Notes: a model not told the origin generated them from the letters alone. Counted from the first letter of the stretch, positions 1 through 9,117 are shown. The stretch is DNA of 64,000 nt from Massilia sp. IC2-477 (GCF_020707265.1 NZ_JAJFEQ010000013.1:1-64000); one strand, 5' to 3'. Numbers and translations: made by a program.

Positions 1-93
1 GACTACATCCACTATTACAATAACGACCGCATCAAGCTCAAATTAAAAGGCCTGAGCCCCGTTCAGTACAGGACTCAGGCCTTGGCCGCTTAG
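1..93 (+). CDS. IS3-family transposase OrfB, C-terminal 30 residues (partial)
   Basis: The frame starting at base 1 reads DYIHYYNNDRIKLKLKGLSP and ends AALAA-type at a TAG stop (91-93). The YNxxRxxxxLxxLSPxxYR pattern is the classic C-terminus of IS3-family integrase-type transposases, which catalyse copy-out/paste-in transposition with a DDE core. The DDE residues themselves lie upstream of the window. The family call is firm; the subgroup is less certain. Confidence 0.85.
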   Translation, partial: DYIHYYNNDRIKLKLKGLSPVQYRTQALAA

Positions 94-127
94 CAAACTA
101 ACCGTCCAACTTTACGGGGTCAGTTCA
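1..127 (+). mobile_element. Right end of an IS3-family (IS150-like) insertion sequence, truncated by the window edge
   Basis: The first 93 bases are the 3' end of an IS3-type orfB. They are followed by a terminal inverted-repeat-like sequence at about 103-127 (GTCCAACTTTACGGGGTCAG core), which resembles the ends of IS150-group elements. The left end, and therefore any target-site duplication, lies outside the window, so whether the element is intact cannot be judged. Element end near 127 is inferred from the terminal-repeat pattern. Confidence 0.75.
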
Positions 128-164
128 ACATGCCGGCGGTTTTGGGGGCCTGGAAAGGCAGGAC

Positions 165-1358
165 TTACAGCATGTCCTTGATCAGCTTGCCGAGGATGGC
201 AATGCCTTCGCGGATGCGTTCCGGCGGCACGGTCACGAAAGACAGGCGCAGGGTGTTGGTGGCCGGCTCGTTGGCATAGAACGGCGCGCCCGGCACGAAG
301 GCCACCCGCGCGGCCAGCGACTGGTCGAGCAGCTTCATGGCGTCGACGTTCTTCGGCAGGGTGACCCAGATGAACATGCCGCCTTCGGGCTTGGTCCAGG
401 TGACGCCGCTCGGGAAATGCTCGGCCATCGCGTCCAGCATGACCTGGCACTGGTCGCCGTACAGCTTGCGGATGGTCGGGATGTGCTGGTCGAGGAAGCC
501 ATCCTTGACCACTTCGTGCACCACCATCTGGGTCAGCTGGGCGGTGTGCAGGTCGGCTGCCTGCTTGGCCAGCTCGAGGCGGCGCACCAGCGGCAGCGGG
601 GCGCACACGTAGCCGAGGCGGATGCCCGGGGTCAGCACCTTCGAGAAGGAGCCCATGTAGATGACGCCGTCCGGGTTCATCGCGACCATCTTCGGCATCG
701 GCTCGCCCTTGTACGACAGGGCGCCGTAGGGATCGTCCTCGATCAGCGGCAGGCCAAAGCGGGCGCAGGTTTCCACCAGCTCCTGACGCCGTTCCAGCGA
801 CAGCGAACGGCCGGTCGGGTTCTGGAAGTTCGGCAGCGAATACAGCAGGCGTGCGCCCTCGGCCACGCCGGCGATCGAGGACGGCACCAGGCCGTGATCG
901 TCGGTGTCGACCGACTTGAATTCAGGACGGTAGACCGAGAAAGCCTGCAGGGCGCCCAGGTAGCTCGGGGTTTCCACCAGCACGCGGCTGCCTTCGTCGA
1001 TCAGGACCTTGCCCAGCAGGTCGAGCGCCTGCTGCGAGCCCGAGGTCATGAGGATCTGTTCCGGCAGGATGCGGCTGCCTTCCGTGGAGAGCGAGTTGGC
1101 GATCCATTCCCGCAGCGGGCCATAGCCATCGGTCGGTCCGTACTGCAGCGCGACCTTGCCGGTCTCGCTGAGGACCTTGTCGTACGCTTCTTTCATGCGC
1201 TCGACCGGGAAAGTGGCTGGCGACGGCAGGCCACCGGCGAAGGAGATGATCTCCGGACGCTGGGTGATCTTCAGGATTTCGCGGATGAACGAGCTTTGCA
1301 GCTGCTGCGCGCGCTCCGAAAACTGCCACTGGATGGGGTTTGGATTTTCGATTTTCAT
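165..1358 (-). CDS. PLP-dependent aminotransferase of the 2-aminoadipate/MocR-like class I family
   Basis: This 397-residue fold-type I aminotransferase has the FAGGLP entry motif (about 40-45), the GSQQALDL helix, NFQNPTG (about 177-183), EDDPYG and the PLP Schiff-base lysine K240 in GSFSKVLTPGIRLGY. It lacks a DNA-binding domain, so it is a catalytic LysN/2-aminoadipate-type enzyme rather than a MocR regulator; the amino donor is unknown. The ATG at 1358 is preferred over an upstream in-frame start because family alignment begins at MKIENPNPIQW and an exact minus-strand TATAAT lies just upstream. Its neighbour ridA is co-oriented; RidA proteins remove reactive enamines made by PLP enzymes, so the pairing makes metabolic sense. 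Confidence 0.85.
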   Translation of the reverse strand: MKIENPNPIQWQFSERAQQLQSSFIREILKITQRPEIISFAGGLPSPATFPVERMKEAYDKVLSETGKVALQYGPTDGYGPLREWIANSLSTEGSRILPEQILMTSGSQQALDLLGKVLIDEGSRVLVETPSYLGALQAFSVYRPEFKSVDTDDHGLVPSSIAGVAEGARLLYSLPNFQNPTGRSLSLERRQELVETCARFGLPLIEDDPYGALSYKGEPMPKMVAMNPDGVIYMGSFSKVLTPGIRLGYVCAPLPLVRRLELAKQAADLHTAQLTQMVVHEVVKDGFLDQHIPTIRKLYGDQCQVMLDAMAEHFPSGVTWTKPEGGMFIWVTLPKNVDAMKLLDQSLAARVAFVPGAPFYANEPATNTLRLSFVTVPPERIREGIAILGKLIKDML

Positions 1359-1400
1359 ACTGGGCTCTCTAGGGACGGACCGCACGGGTGGTGCCGGGCC

Positions 1401-1406
1401 ATTATA
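1401..1406 (-). promoter_or_regulatory. Candidate -10 box for the aminotransferase gene
   Basis: The minus strand reads TATAAT here, about 43 bases ahead of the chosen ATG at 1358. No good -35 hexamer sits 16-18 bases upstream, so this is a tentative call based on the -10 alone. Confidence 0.35.
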
Positions 1407-1473
1407 AAGCACGCTGGATAAGCGGCTTCGGGAACGAACCCGGCTGGGTAAACCGGGTCCGGGACAATGATGC

Positions 1474-1935
1474 TTATTCCACTTCGACAATCATTTCGAT
1501 TTCGACGCAGGTGCCGCGCGGCAGCGAAGCGACGCCGAAGGCCGAGCGGGCGTGCTTGCCGGCATCGCCGAACACTTCGCCGATCAGTTCCGAGCAGCCG
1601 TTGGTAACCAGGTGCTGCTCGTTGTATTCCGGGGTCGAGGCGACCAGGCTCATCACCTTGACGATGCGCTTGACGCGCCTCAGGTCGCCGCCGACGGCTT
1701 CCTGCAGGGTGCCGATCAGGTCGATGGCGACCGAGCGCGCGGCGGCCTGGCCGTCGGCAGTGGTCTTGTCGCGGCCCAGGATGCCGGCGTTTGGCGAGCC
1801 GTCCGCGTTCTTGGCGATGTGGCCCGAGATGAACACGAGGTTGCCGGTTTGCACGTACATGACGTAGGCGGCGGCCGGGGTGGCCGGCGCGGCCAGGGTG
1901 ATGTTCAGTTCTTTGAGTTTGTCGTAGACGGACAT
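1474..1935 (-). CDS. RidA/YjgF-family enamine/imine deaminase
   Basis: A 153-residue RidA-family protein. The family hydrolyses reactive 2-aminoacrylate-type enamines released by PLP enzymes and usually acts as a cytoplasmic trimer. The sequence shows the VFISGHIAKNADG segment and a C-terminal RSAFGVASLPRGTCVEIEMIVEV stretch that carries the conserved arginine and the E-x-E region. Length fits the slightly longer RidA subfamily (about 150 residues) rather than the 128-residue archetype. It lies 115 bases upstream of, and on the same strand as, the aminotransferase; cotranscription is plausible but both may have their own promoter. Confidence 0.88.
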   Translation of the reverse strand: MSVYDKLKELNITLAAPATPAAAYVMYVQTGNLVFISGHIAKNADGSPNAGILGRDKTTADGQAAARSVAIDLIGTLQEAVGGDLRRVKRIVKVMSLVASTPEYNEQHLVTNGCSELIGEVFGDAGKHARSAFGVASLPRGTCVEIEMIVEVE

Positions 1936-1966
1936 GATGTATGCAATGACGTTGAAAGAAGCCGGT

Positions 1967-1995
1967 ATTGTACGTCCAACCTCGGTCCATTTCAG
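1967..1995 (-). promoter_or_regulatory. Candidate sigma-70 promoter of the RidA gene
   Basis: On the minus strand CTGAAA (1995-1990) is followed after 17 bases by TACAAT (1972-1967), about 32 bases before the ATG. It lies just before the stop codon of the upstream transporter gene. Both hexamers deviate from consensus, so this is a moderate call. Confidence 0.4.
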
Positions 1996-2000
1996 ATGTT

Positions 2001-2906
2001 TTACTGCTGACGTACCGCCATCCGGCGTCCCGCGAACACGACGGCGGCTACCGCCAGCGCGAATGCACAGTTGGCGAAGCTCAGCGCTTCGCCCAGCAGC
2101 AGGGCGGCCCCGACCAGACTGAGGAAGGGTTGCAGCAGTTGCACCTGGCCGACCCGGGCCACGCCACCCAGCGCCAGGCCCCGATACCAGAAGAAAAAGC
2201 CGACAAACATCGAGATCGCGGTGACGTAGCCGAAGGACAGCCAGGCGGCCAGCCCGACCTCGCTTGCCTGCGGCACGCCCTGCCAGAGCACGATGGGCGC
2301 GACCGCCGGCGCGGCCAGCAGCAGCGCCCAGCAGATGACTTCCGGCCCACCCAGGCTGCGCGACAGGCGCCCGCCTTCGGCATAACCGACGGCGGCCGAC
2401 GCCACCGCGGCGAAAACCAGGAGGTCGGCCCGGTGCAGGGCGCCGCCGCCCTGGAACAGCGCGAAGGCGATCACCAGGCTTGATCCGAGCAAGGCCATGC
2501 CCCAGAAACCGCGCGAGGGCCGCTCGTAGCCGCGCAGCGCCGAGTACAGGGCCGTCACCAGCGGCAGCACGCCGACCAGCAGGGCGCCGTGCGACGCGGG
2601 CAGGGTGCGCAGCGCCACCGAGGTGAACAGGGGGAAGCCGATGATGCAGCCCGCCGCCACCAGCGCCAGGGGCAGCAGCGCGGCGCGCGGCGGCGGCGCC
2701 GCGCGCTTCCAGGCCAGCCAGGCGCCTGCCAGCAGCGCCGCGCCCAGCGCCCGTCCAAAGGTCACGAACAGGGGATCGAGCTCGGCCACGGCGATCCGGG
2801 TTAGCGGCATGGTGAGGCTGAACATGGCGACGCCAATCAGGCCAAGCAGCATGGCGCGTCCCTGGTGGCCGGGAGGAGCGGGGCGGGAGCAGAAAGCAAT
2901 ACTCAT
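2001..2906 (-). CDS. EamA/DMT-family inner-membrane transporter
   Basis: This 301-residue protein is strongly hydrophobic with about ten membrane segments in two repeated halves, the hallmark of EamA drug/metabolite transporters. Short loops such as LPASHGALLVGVLPLVTALYSAL and FWYRGLALGGVARVGQVQLLQPF match the repeated EamA core. Substrates in this family are typically amino acids, purines or other metabolites exported by the cell, and cannot be read from sequence. It is divergent from a MocR-type regulator across 113 bases, a common arrangement in which the PLP-binding regulator controls the transporter. Confidence 0.88.
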   Translation of the reverse strand: MSIAFCSRPAPPGHQGRAMLLGLIGVAMFSLTMPLTRIAVAELDPLFVTFGRALGAALLAGAWLAWKRAAPPPRAALLPLALVAAGCIIGFPLFTSVALRTLPASHGALLVGVLPLVTALYSALRGYERPSRGFWGMALLGSSLVIAFALFQGGGALHRADLLVFAAVASAAVGYAEGGRLSRSLGGPEVICWALLLAAPAVAPIVLWQGVPQASEVGLAAWLSFGYVTAISMFVGFFFWYRGLALGGVARVGQVQLLQPFLSLVGAALLLGEALSFANCAFALAVAAVVFAGRRMAVRQQ

Positions 2907-3019
2907 GAAGATCCTTCGAAAGGGCGTTGCACGGTCACGGCGATGCTTCTATGCTAGCGATTGGGGCCAATACAGTCCCAGTACACTTCTGCACTTAATT
3001 TGTTCACTGTGATGGCGAA
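2907..3019. promoter_or_regulatory. Divergent control region between transporter and MocR-type regulator
   Basis: The 113-base gap must hold both promoters. It contains a dyad TTGGGGCCAA (2961-2970) and an imperfect direct repeat (AATACAG/AGTACAC, 2969-2985). MocR regulators often bind direct repeats in such gaps, so these are candidate sites. No confident -35/-10 pair was found. Confidence 0.4.
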
Positions 3020-4438
3020 ATGACCAATACACCTGCCGCAAGCGGCCTGAACCTGTCACGTGAATCGGGTGAGCCGCTGGCCGACCAGATCGTGCGCGGC
3101 GTCGCCGGCCGCATCGAGGAGCGCCTGCTGCGTCCCGGGGCGCGCATGCCTTCGATCCGCCAGTTCGCGCAGGCGCACGGGGTTTCGCCATTTACCGTGG
3201 TGGCCAGCTACGACCGCCTGGTGGCCCAGGGCTACCTCGATTCGCGGCGCGGGGCCGGCTTCTTCGTGCGCGAGCGTCCCCAGCCGGCCCGGCATGCGGC
3301 GGCGCCCGCGCGGGAGCCCGCGGCGACGCTCGACATCGCCTGGCTGGTGCGCAACCTGTTCCGCCAGGCGCCGCTCCAACTGTCGCCGGGGGCGGGCGTC
3401 CTGCCGGCGGACTGGCTCGATGGCGCAGCCGTGGCCAAGGCCCTGGCCGGCCTGAGCCGCCAGAACAGCGCCGGCCTGCTCGGCTATGGCGCGCCTCAGG
3501 GTTTCCTGCCCTTGCGCCAGCAGCTCCAGCACAAGCTGCTGGAAGTCGAGATCGAGGCGCCGCCCGAACACATCGTGACGACCCTCGGCGTGACCCAGGC
3601 GCTCGACCTGGTGGCGCGCGAGTTCTGCCGCCCGGGCGACACCGTGCTGGTCGACGATCCCGCCTGGTTCCTGATGTTCGGATCCTTTGCCGCGCTGGGC
3701 TTGACAGTGGTAGGCGTGTGGCGCCTGGCCGACGGGCCCGACCTGGAGCAGCTGGCCGAGCTGGCGGCGCGCCACCGGCCCAGCCTGTTCATCGTCAACT
3801 CGGTGCTGCACAACCCGACCTCGAGCTCGCTGTCGGCGGCCAAGGCCTACGGCTTGCTGCGCCTGGCCGAGCAGTTCGATTTCACGGTGGTGGAAGACGA
3901 TATCTATGCCGACCTGCATCCGGGAGGCGCAACGCGCCTGGCCGCGCTGGACGGCTTGAAGCGGGTAATCTACCTGGGCGGCTTTTCGAAATCGATGGCG
4001 CCGAATCTGCGGGTCGGCTTCATCGCCACCTCGCATGAGCGGGCCCAGCGCCTGGCCGACCGCAAGATGCTGTCCACGCTGTCGACCTCGGACCTCGGCG
4101 AGCGCGTGGTCTACAAGATCCTGTCCGAAGGCCTGTACCGCAAGCACCTGGACCGGGTGCGCGCCCGGCTCGATGCGGCGCGTCCCAAAGCGCTGCGCCA
4201 GCTGGAGAGCCTGGGCCTGCGCCCGGACCCGGCGCCGGGTAGCGGCATGTTCGTCTGGGTCGATGCCGGCCGCGACACCAATGCCATCGCCGCGCGCGCC
4301 ATGCGCGACGAGCTGCTGCTGGCGCCCGGCAGCCTGTTCTCGCCGCAGCAGCTGGCCTCGACCCATATGCGCCTGAACGTGGCGGCGCTGCAGGACGCGG
4401 GCACGATCCGGCTCTTGGCGCGTGCCCTGGCGGTGTAA
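3020..4438 (+). CDS. MocR/PdxR-type transcriptional regulator (GntR winged helix fused to aminotransferase fold)
   Basis: The 472-residue protein has an N-terminal GntR-type winged helix (about 15-85; PSIRQFAQAHGVSPFTVVASYDRL) joined by a linker to a fold-type I aminotransferase domain (about 120-470). That domain keeps the PLP lysine K324 in GFSKSMAPNLRVGF, HNPTSSS and VEDDIYADLH. Such proteins use PLP or a PLP-amino-acid adduct as effector. The divergent EamA transporter gene is its likely target. The ATG at 3020 follows a weak ribosome site. It is not clearly PdxR because no pyridoxal synthesis genes are nearby. Confidence 0.88.
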   Translation: MTNTPAASGLNLSRESGEPLADQIVRGVAGRIEERLLRPGARMPSIRQFAQAHGVSPFTVVASYDRLVAQGYLDSRRGAGFFVRERPQPARHAAAPAREPAATLDIAWLVRNLFRQAPLQLSPGAGVLPADWLDGAAVAKALAGLSRQNSAGLLGYGAPQGFLPLRQQLQHKLLEVEIEAPPEHIVTTLGVTQALDLVAREFCRPGDTVLVDDPAWFLMFGSFAALGLTVVGVWRLADGPDLEQLAELAARHRPSLFIVNSVLHNPTSSSLSAAKAYGLLRLAEQFDFTVVEDDIYADLHPGGATRLAALDGLKRVIYLGGFSKSMAPNLRVGFIATSHERAQRLADRKMLSTLSTSDLGERVVYKILSEGLYRKHLDRVRARLDAARPKALRQLESLGLRPDPAPGSGMFVWVDAGRDTNAIAARAMRDELLLAPGSLFSPQQLASTHMRLNVAALQDAGTIRLLARALAV

Positions 4439-4439
4439 A

Positions 4440-4928
4440 TCAGCCTTGCTCGCCGCCGCAGTTGGACGGCATCTCTTTGGCCATCGCTTCCTGGATCTCT
4501 TGCGGCGTGAGGTCGCGCTGGTGGGTGGCGACCGCCCAGCGGTGGCCGAAGGGATCGACGAACTGGCCGTAGCGGTCGCCCCAGAAGGCGTCGCCCAGCG
4601 GCATGATGGGCGTGGCCCCGGCGGCCATCGCACGTTCCCACACGGCGTCGGCGTCGCGCACGTACAGGTGGATCACCACCGGCGAGCCCTTCAGCGCGAT
4701 CGGACCCGGGCTGCCGTAGTCGGGGAAATCGTCGCACAGCATGACGATCGAATCGCCGATGCGCATCTCGGCGTGCATCAGCCTGCCGTCTGGCCCGGGC
4801 ATGCGGGACACTTCGACGGCGCCGAAGCACTCGCGGTAAAAGTCCAGCGCCTTGGCTGCGCCTTCGCAGACCAGGTGCGGGGTAACGCTATGAAAACCTT
4901 CGGGGATGGCTCGGGTTGCCTGTTTCAT
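4440..4928 (-). CDS. VOC-superfamily protein (PhnB/glyoxalase-like)
   Basis: A 162-residue protein with two beta-alpha-beta-beta-beta units typical of the vicinal oxygen chelate fold: ITPHL-type start TPHLVCEGAAKALDFY, RMPGPDGRLMHAEMRIGDS and DPFGHRWAVATH. PhnB-like members with the MHAEMRIGDS segment are common and mostly uncharacterised; some act on electrophiles or antibiotics. A good AGGAGA ribosome site precedes the ATG. It converges on the MocR gene with one base between stops. No specific substrate is implied. Confidence 0.85.
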   Translation of the reverse strand: MKQATRAIPEGFHSVTPHLVCEGAAKALDFYRECFGAVEVSRMPGPDGRLMHAEMRIGDSIVMLCDDFPDYGSPGPIALKGSPVVIHLYVRDADAVWERAMAAGATPIMPLGDAFWGDRYGQFVDPFGHRWAVATHQRDLTPQEIQEAMAKEMPSNCGGEQG

Positions 4929-5084
4929 GTCGGATCTCCTGTTTTGGATGTCGGGGTGTTGCTCTACCGACGACGAACACGGTATACCGAAATCGACATG
5001 GCGCCAAAAAAGATACCGTGCTCCACTTGTTCTCCAGCTGACATACGATGAATACCGCGAAAACTTGGGTGACGCCCATTGCCC

Positions 5085-7916
5085 ATGAACTACACGTCCG
5101 AGTTACCAGGCATCGCGCGCGATCGCGCAGCTTCCGCTGACAGCCAGGCAGCAAAAACCCTGTTCGAGTACCAGGCCGGACCGGCTTCGGTGCGCCTAGC
5201 GCTCATCATCGTTGCAGTATCGCTTGGGATGTTTGTCACGCTCATCCCGTTCGCGCGCACGCCGCTGGCAGCCGCGCCATGGTTCATCCCCCTGCACCAG
5301 CCGGTTCTCGTGATCAATGACCTCATCACGACGACCTTGCTGCTCGGCTATTTCCACCTCACCCGCAAACAGAGCATCCTCATTCTCGCCTGCGGCTACC
5401 TGTACTCGGCCGTCATGGCGACTGTGCACCTGTTGTCTTTTCCCGGCGTGTTCACGCCCACCGGCCTGCTGGGCGCCGGCCCCCAGACGACCGGCTACCT
5501 GCACGTCTTCTGGCACCTCGGCTTTCCCTTGGCGGTGATTGCCTATTCCTTTTTCAAGGAAACCGACCGGCGCGCCGACCGCGCGGGGCGGACGACGACG
5601 AAGGCGGTGCTCGTGACGCTGGCCGGCGCTGCCGTGCTGGCGACGCTGGCAACGGTGGGGAGCGACTGGCTGCCGCAGATGCTGGTGGATAACCGCTACT
5701 CGTCCGTGTTCAACATCGGGCGCTACGGCCAATGGATCATCACCGGGCTGGCGCTGGCGATCCTGTTCACCCGCCGCTCGGCTTCCTCGATGGACATGTG
5801 GCTGGTGGTGGTGCTGTCCGCATGGTTCTTCGAAATCGGGCTCGTCAGCGTGTTCAATGCCGGCCGCTGGGATCTCGGCTTCTATGCCGGCCGGGTCTAC
5901 GGCCTGGTTGCCTCGAGCTTCGTCCTCATCATGCTGCTGGTCGAGCACGGGCGCATGCACCGCGACCTGGCCGACGCCCAGGCCACGGCGCGCACGGCTG
6001 CCCGGCTCCAGGAGACCCAGCAGGTGCTGGGCCTGGCACTGGAAGCCGGCAAAATGGGCGTGTTCAGCTGGGACCTGGTCGGCAATCGCGCCTGGTGGAG
6101 CCCGGAAGTGGAGCACGACATCCTCGGCTTGCAGCCCGGGCAACTGGCTTGCGAGCCCGGCGCTTTGACGCACTACGTGTTTGCCGAGGATCGTGAGCGC
6201 CTGCGTGCGCAGATTCGCGACTGCATCGCCAACAGGCGCGGCTGCGACCTCGAGTTCCGCCTGCGCGACGCGCAGGGACAGGCGCGCTGGGCGTCCGCGC
6301 GCGGGAAAGCCGGCTACGACGAGCATGGCAAGGCGACGGTGGTATTCGGCGTCCTCGCCGACATCACGGAGCGCAAGCGCGGCGAGGCGGCGGCGGCTGA
6401 GATGGAGATGCATTTCCACGCACTGGCGGACGAATTGCCGGAGATTGCATGGATGGCGCGGCCGGACGGCTGGATCTACTGGTTCAACCGGCGCTGGCAC
6501 GAGTACACCGGGCTCTCGCAGGACGAGGCCGAAGGCTGGGGCTGGCGGAAGGTGAACGACCCGGCGCTGGTGCCGACCATCGTCGACCGGTGGCGCCATT
6601 CGGTCGCCACCGGCGAACCGTATGAAATGGTGGTACCCCTGCTGGGCACGGATGGCCGCTGGCGCCAGTTCCTGAGCCGGGCTGTAGCACTGCGCAACAA
6701 GGACGGGCAGATCATCCACTGGTTCGGGGTCAATGCCGACATCACCGCCCAGACCGAGGCGGAGCAGGTGCTCAAGCTGGCGGATCAGCGCAAGGACGAG
6801 TTCCTGGCCACGCTTGCCCATGAGCTGCGCAATCCGCTGGCGCCGATCCGTAATGCCGCTGCACTGCTGCTGCGGATGCCCGGCCTGCCGGGCAACGTCG
6901 AACGGGCGCTGGCAGTCATCGACCGCCAGTCGCGTCACCTCGCGCGCCTGGTCGACGACCTGCTGGAAGTGTCGCGGATCACCCAGGGGAAGATTGCCCT
7001 GCGCAAGGCGGACGTGTCGCTGGTCGACTGTCTGTCCGATGCCTTGCATGCGGTCGAAGGCGCGCTCAAGGCTGCCGGGCACGAGGTACTGGTACACCTG
7101 CCCGACGACCCCTTGTATGCGCATGCGGACTCCACCCGCATGGTCCAATGCTTCCTCAACCTGCTGAATAACGCAATCAAGTTTACGCCACAGGGCGGCG
7201 TGATCAGCGTGTCGGCCGAGCGCCTGCGCGGAAAGGCGAAGATTGCGGTCTCCGACAGCGGCATCGGGATTCCGCCGGAACACCTCGAGGACATCTTCGG
7301 GCTGTTCTCGCAAGTCACCCCCGCGCTCGAGCGCAGCCAGGGCGGGCTCGGGATCGGCTTATCGCTGGTGAAGGGCTTCGTCGAGCTGCATGGCGGTACT
7401 GTCGAGGCGGCGAGCGAAGGCGCCGGCAGCGGCAGCACCTTCACGGTATGGCTGCCGCTGCTCGAGCAGCCGCCGCTGGCGCCCGCGGATGTGGCGCGCA
7501 GCAGCCGTGAAGCACGGCAGCAGCCGCGCCGCGTCCTTGTGGTCGACGACAACCGCGATGCCGCCACCAGCATGGTCGCGCTGCTGCAGGCCGCCGGCCA
7601 CCAGGTGCGCGAGGCCCATGACGGAGAAGAGGGGCTGCGGCTCGCCTTCGAATTCGAGCCGGAGGTTGTGCTGCTCGACCTGGGCATGCCCGGCATGTCG
7701 GGCTTCGACGTGGCGCGCGAGCTGCGGGGACGGACCGCCCAGGCGCCGCCGCGCATCATCGCCGTGACCGGATGGGGCCAGGAAAGCGACCGCCGCCTGA
7801 CGCGCGAGGCCGGCTTCGACTTCCATCTCACCAAGCCGGTCAATCATACGGAACTGGATGTGCTGCTGTCGATGGACATGCCGCCCGCGGGACAGGCGGC
7901 GCCGGTTCGGCATTGA
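5085..7916 (+). CDS. Membrane hybrid histidine kinase: MASE4-PAS-PAS-HisKA-HATPase-REC
   Basis: About 943 residues. The N-terminal 35-290 region has about seven to eight membrane helices of MASE4 type, followed by two PAS domains (about 308-430 and 440-563). A HisKA box LAHELRNPLAP has the phospho-His near residue 579, then a HATPase domain (NLLNNAIKF, SDSGIGIP, GGLGIGLSLV) and a C-terminal receiver with LVVDDN and acceptor Asp in LLDLGMPGMSG. The receiver and catalytic core look intact, so the protein should autophosphorylate and relay internally. No cognate output regulator is adjacent. ATG 5085 is used; an in-frame TTG lies two codons upstream. Confidence 0.88.
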   Translation: MNYTSELPGIARDRAASADSQAAKTLFEYQAGPASVRLALIIVAVSLGMFVTLIPFARTPLAAAPWFIPLHQPVLVINDLITTTLLLGYFHLTRKQSILILACGYLYSAVMATVHLLSFPGVFTPTGLLGAGPQTTGYLHVFWHLGFPLAVIAYSFFKETDRRADRAGRTTTKAVLVTLAGAAVLATLATVGSDWLPQMLVDNRYSSVFNIGRYGQWIITGLALAILFTRRSASSMDMWLVVVLSAWFFEIGLVSVFNAGRWDLGFYAGRVYGLVASSFVLIMLLVEHGRMHRDLADAQATARTAARLQETQQVLGLALEAGKMGVFSWDLVGNRAWWSPEVEHDILGLQPGQLACEPGALTHYVFAEDRERLRAQIRDCIANRRGCDLEFRLRDAQGQARWASARGKAGYDEHGKATVVFGVLADITERKRGEAAAAEMEMHFHALADELPEIAWMARPDGWIYWFNRRWHEYTGLSQDEAEGWGWRKVNDPALVPTIVDRWRHSVATGEPYEMVVPLLGTDGRWRQFLSRAVALRNKDGQIIHWFGVNADITAQTEAEQVLKLADQRKDEFLATLAHELRNPLAPIRNAAALLLRMPGLPGNVERALAVIDRQSRHLARLVDDLLEVSRITQGKIALRKADVSLVDCLSDALHAVEGALKAAGHEVLVHLPDDPLYAHADSTRMVQCFLNLLNNAIKFTPQGGVISVSAERLRGKAKIAVSDSGIGIPPEHLEDIFGLFSQVTPALERSQGGLGIGLSLVKGFVELHGGTVEAASEGAGSGSTFTVWLPLLEQPPLAPADVARSSREARQQPRRVLVVDDNRDAATSMVALLQAAGHQVREAHDGEEGLRLAFEFEPEVVLLDLGMPGMSGFDVARELRGRTAQAPPRIIAVTGWGQESDRRLTREAGFDFHLTKPVNHTELDVLLSMDMPPAGQAAPVRH

Positions 7917-7926
7917 CGCGGGACCT

Positions 7927-9117
7927 TCAGGCGATCTTCACCCAGGCCGAACCCGCCGCGTGGCTGGCCAGCACGGCGTCGATGAAGCGCAGGCCGTCCA
8001 CGCCGTCGTCGACCGTCGGCAGGCCGGCCGTTGCCTCGGGCAGGGGCTGGCCCGCCTCGACGGCATGGATCTGCGCCGCCGCGTCGCGGTACAGCTGCGC
8101 GAACGCTTCCAGGTAACCTTCCGGATGGCCGGACGGGATGCGGGTGGCGTGCCCGGCGGCGGCACCCCTTACCCGGCCGCGTGTGAGCCGCTGCGCGCAG
8201 CCGCCCTGGGGCGTGAGCAGCAGCTCGTTCGGGTTTTCCTGGTCAAAAGCGAGGCTGGCCTTGCTGCCGAACACGCGCAGCTTGAGCGCGTTCTCGCAGC
8301 CGGTCGCCATCTGGCTCGACCACAGCATGCCGCGCGCGCCGTTCGGGTAGCGCAGCATCACCTGCACGTGGTCGTCCAGGATACGATCGGGCGTGAAGGA
8401 ATGCAGTTCGGCCAGCAGTTCGCTCGGCTGGATGCCGGTGACAAAAGCGGCGAGGTGGAAGGCATGGGTGCCGATGTCGCCGGTGCACCCGGTCGGGCCG
8501 GCGCGCTGCGGATCGTTATGCCAGTTGGTCGCCTGGAATTCGGCCGACTGGTTGGCGCTTTCTGCCATCCAGTCCTGCGCATATTCGACATGCACCAGGC
8601 GCACGTCGCCGATCGCCCCGGATGCCACCAGTTCGCGCGCGTGGCGCACCATGGGATAGCCGCTGTAGGTATGGGTGAGGGCGAATATGCGCTGGTTCGC
8701 GCGTGCCAGCGCGGCCAGTTCCTCGCCTTCGGCCAGAGAGATGCCGAGCGGCTTGTCGCAGATGACGTGGATGCCGGCTTCCAGGAAGGCGCGGGCGACC
8801 GGGGCGTGCAGGTGATTGGGCGTGACGATCGCTACCACGTCGATGCCGTCCGGGCGCTCCGCCTCGCGGCGCGCCATGTCGCGGTAGTCCGCATAGCTGC
8901 GCGCCGGGTCGAGCCGGATCGCCGCGCCGCTCGCCAATGCCCGTTGCGCGTCGCTCGACAGGGCGCCGGCCACCAGCTCGTAGCAGTCGTCCAGCCGCGC
9001 CGCGATGCGGTGCACGGCGCCGATGAAGGCGCCGTCGCCGCCGCCCACCATGCCGAGGCGCAGGCGGCGCGCGACCTGGCCGCCATCCTGATTGTCTTTG
9101 CGTCCGATCGCCGTCAT
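7927..9117 (-). CDS. Gfo/Idh/MocA-family NAD(P)-dependent sugar oxidoreductase
   Basis: A 396-residue enzyme with an N-terminal Rossmann fold (LGMVGGGDGAFIGAVHR, about 21-37), the family motif HVICDKPLGIS, which holds the conserved EKP/DKP lysine, and the C-terminal GDIGTHAFHL helix with the catalytic His. Members interconvert hydroxyl and keto groups on sugars and inositols. The start ATG overlaps the stop of the upstream gene as ATGA, so translation is coupled. It is the last gene of a nine-gene sugar operon. Within that set it is the likely reductase for an imported keto-sugar; levoglucosan- or inositol-type dehydrogenases are alternatives. Confidence 0.88.
   Translation of the reverse strand: MTAIGRKDNQDGGQVARRLRLGMVGGGDGAFIGAVHRIAARLDDCYELVAGALSSDAQRALASGAAIRLDPARSYADYRDMARREAERPDGIDVVAIVTPNHLHAPVARAFLEAGIHVICDKPLGISLAEGEELAALARANQRIFALTHTYSGYPMVRHARELVASGAIGDVRLVHVEYAQDWMAESANQSAEFQATNWHNDPQRAGPTGCTGDIGTHAFHLAAFVTGIQPSELLAELHSFTPDRILDDHVQVMLRYPNGARGMLWSSQMATGCENALKLRVFGSKASLAFDQENPNELLLTPQGGCAQRLTRGRVRGAAAGHATRIPSGHPEGYLEAFAQLYRDAAAQIHAVEAGQPLPEATAGLPTVDDGVDGLRFIDAVLASHAAGSAWVKIA

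Noticed and set aside
1438-1458. ACCCGG/CCGGGT dyad after ridA considered as a terminator
   Set aside because: The stem is short and no T-tract follows on the minus strand.
5196-7313. A 705-codon minus-strand frame opposite the hybrid histidine kinase
   Set aside because: Antisense shadow of a clear kinase gene, without a ribosome site or recognisable fold.
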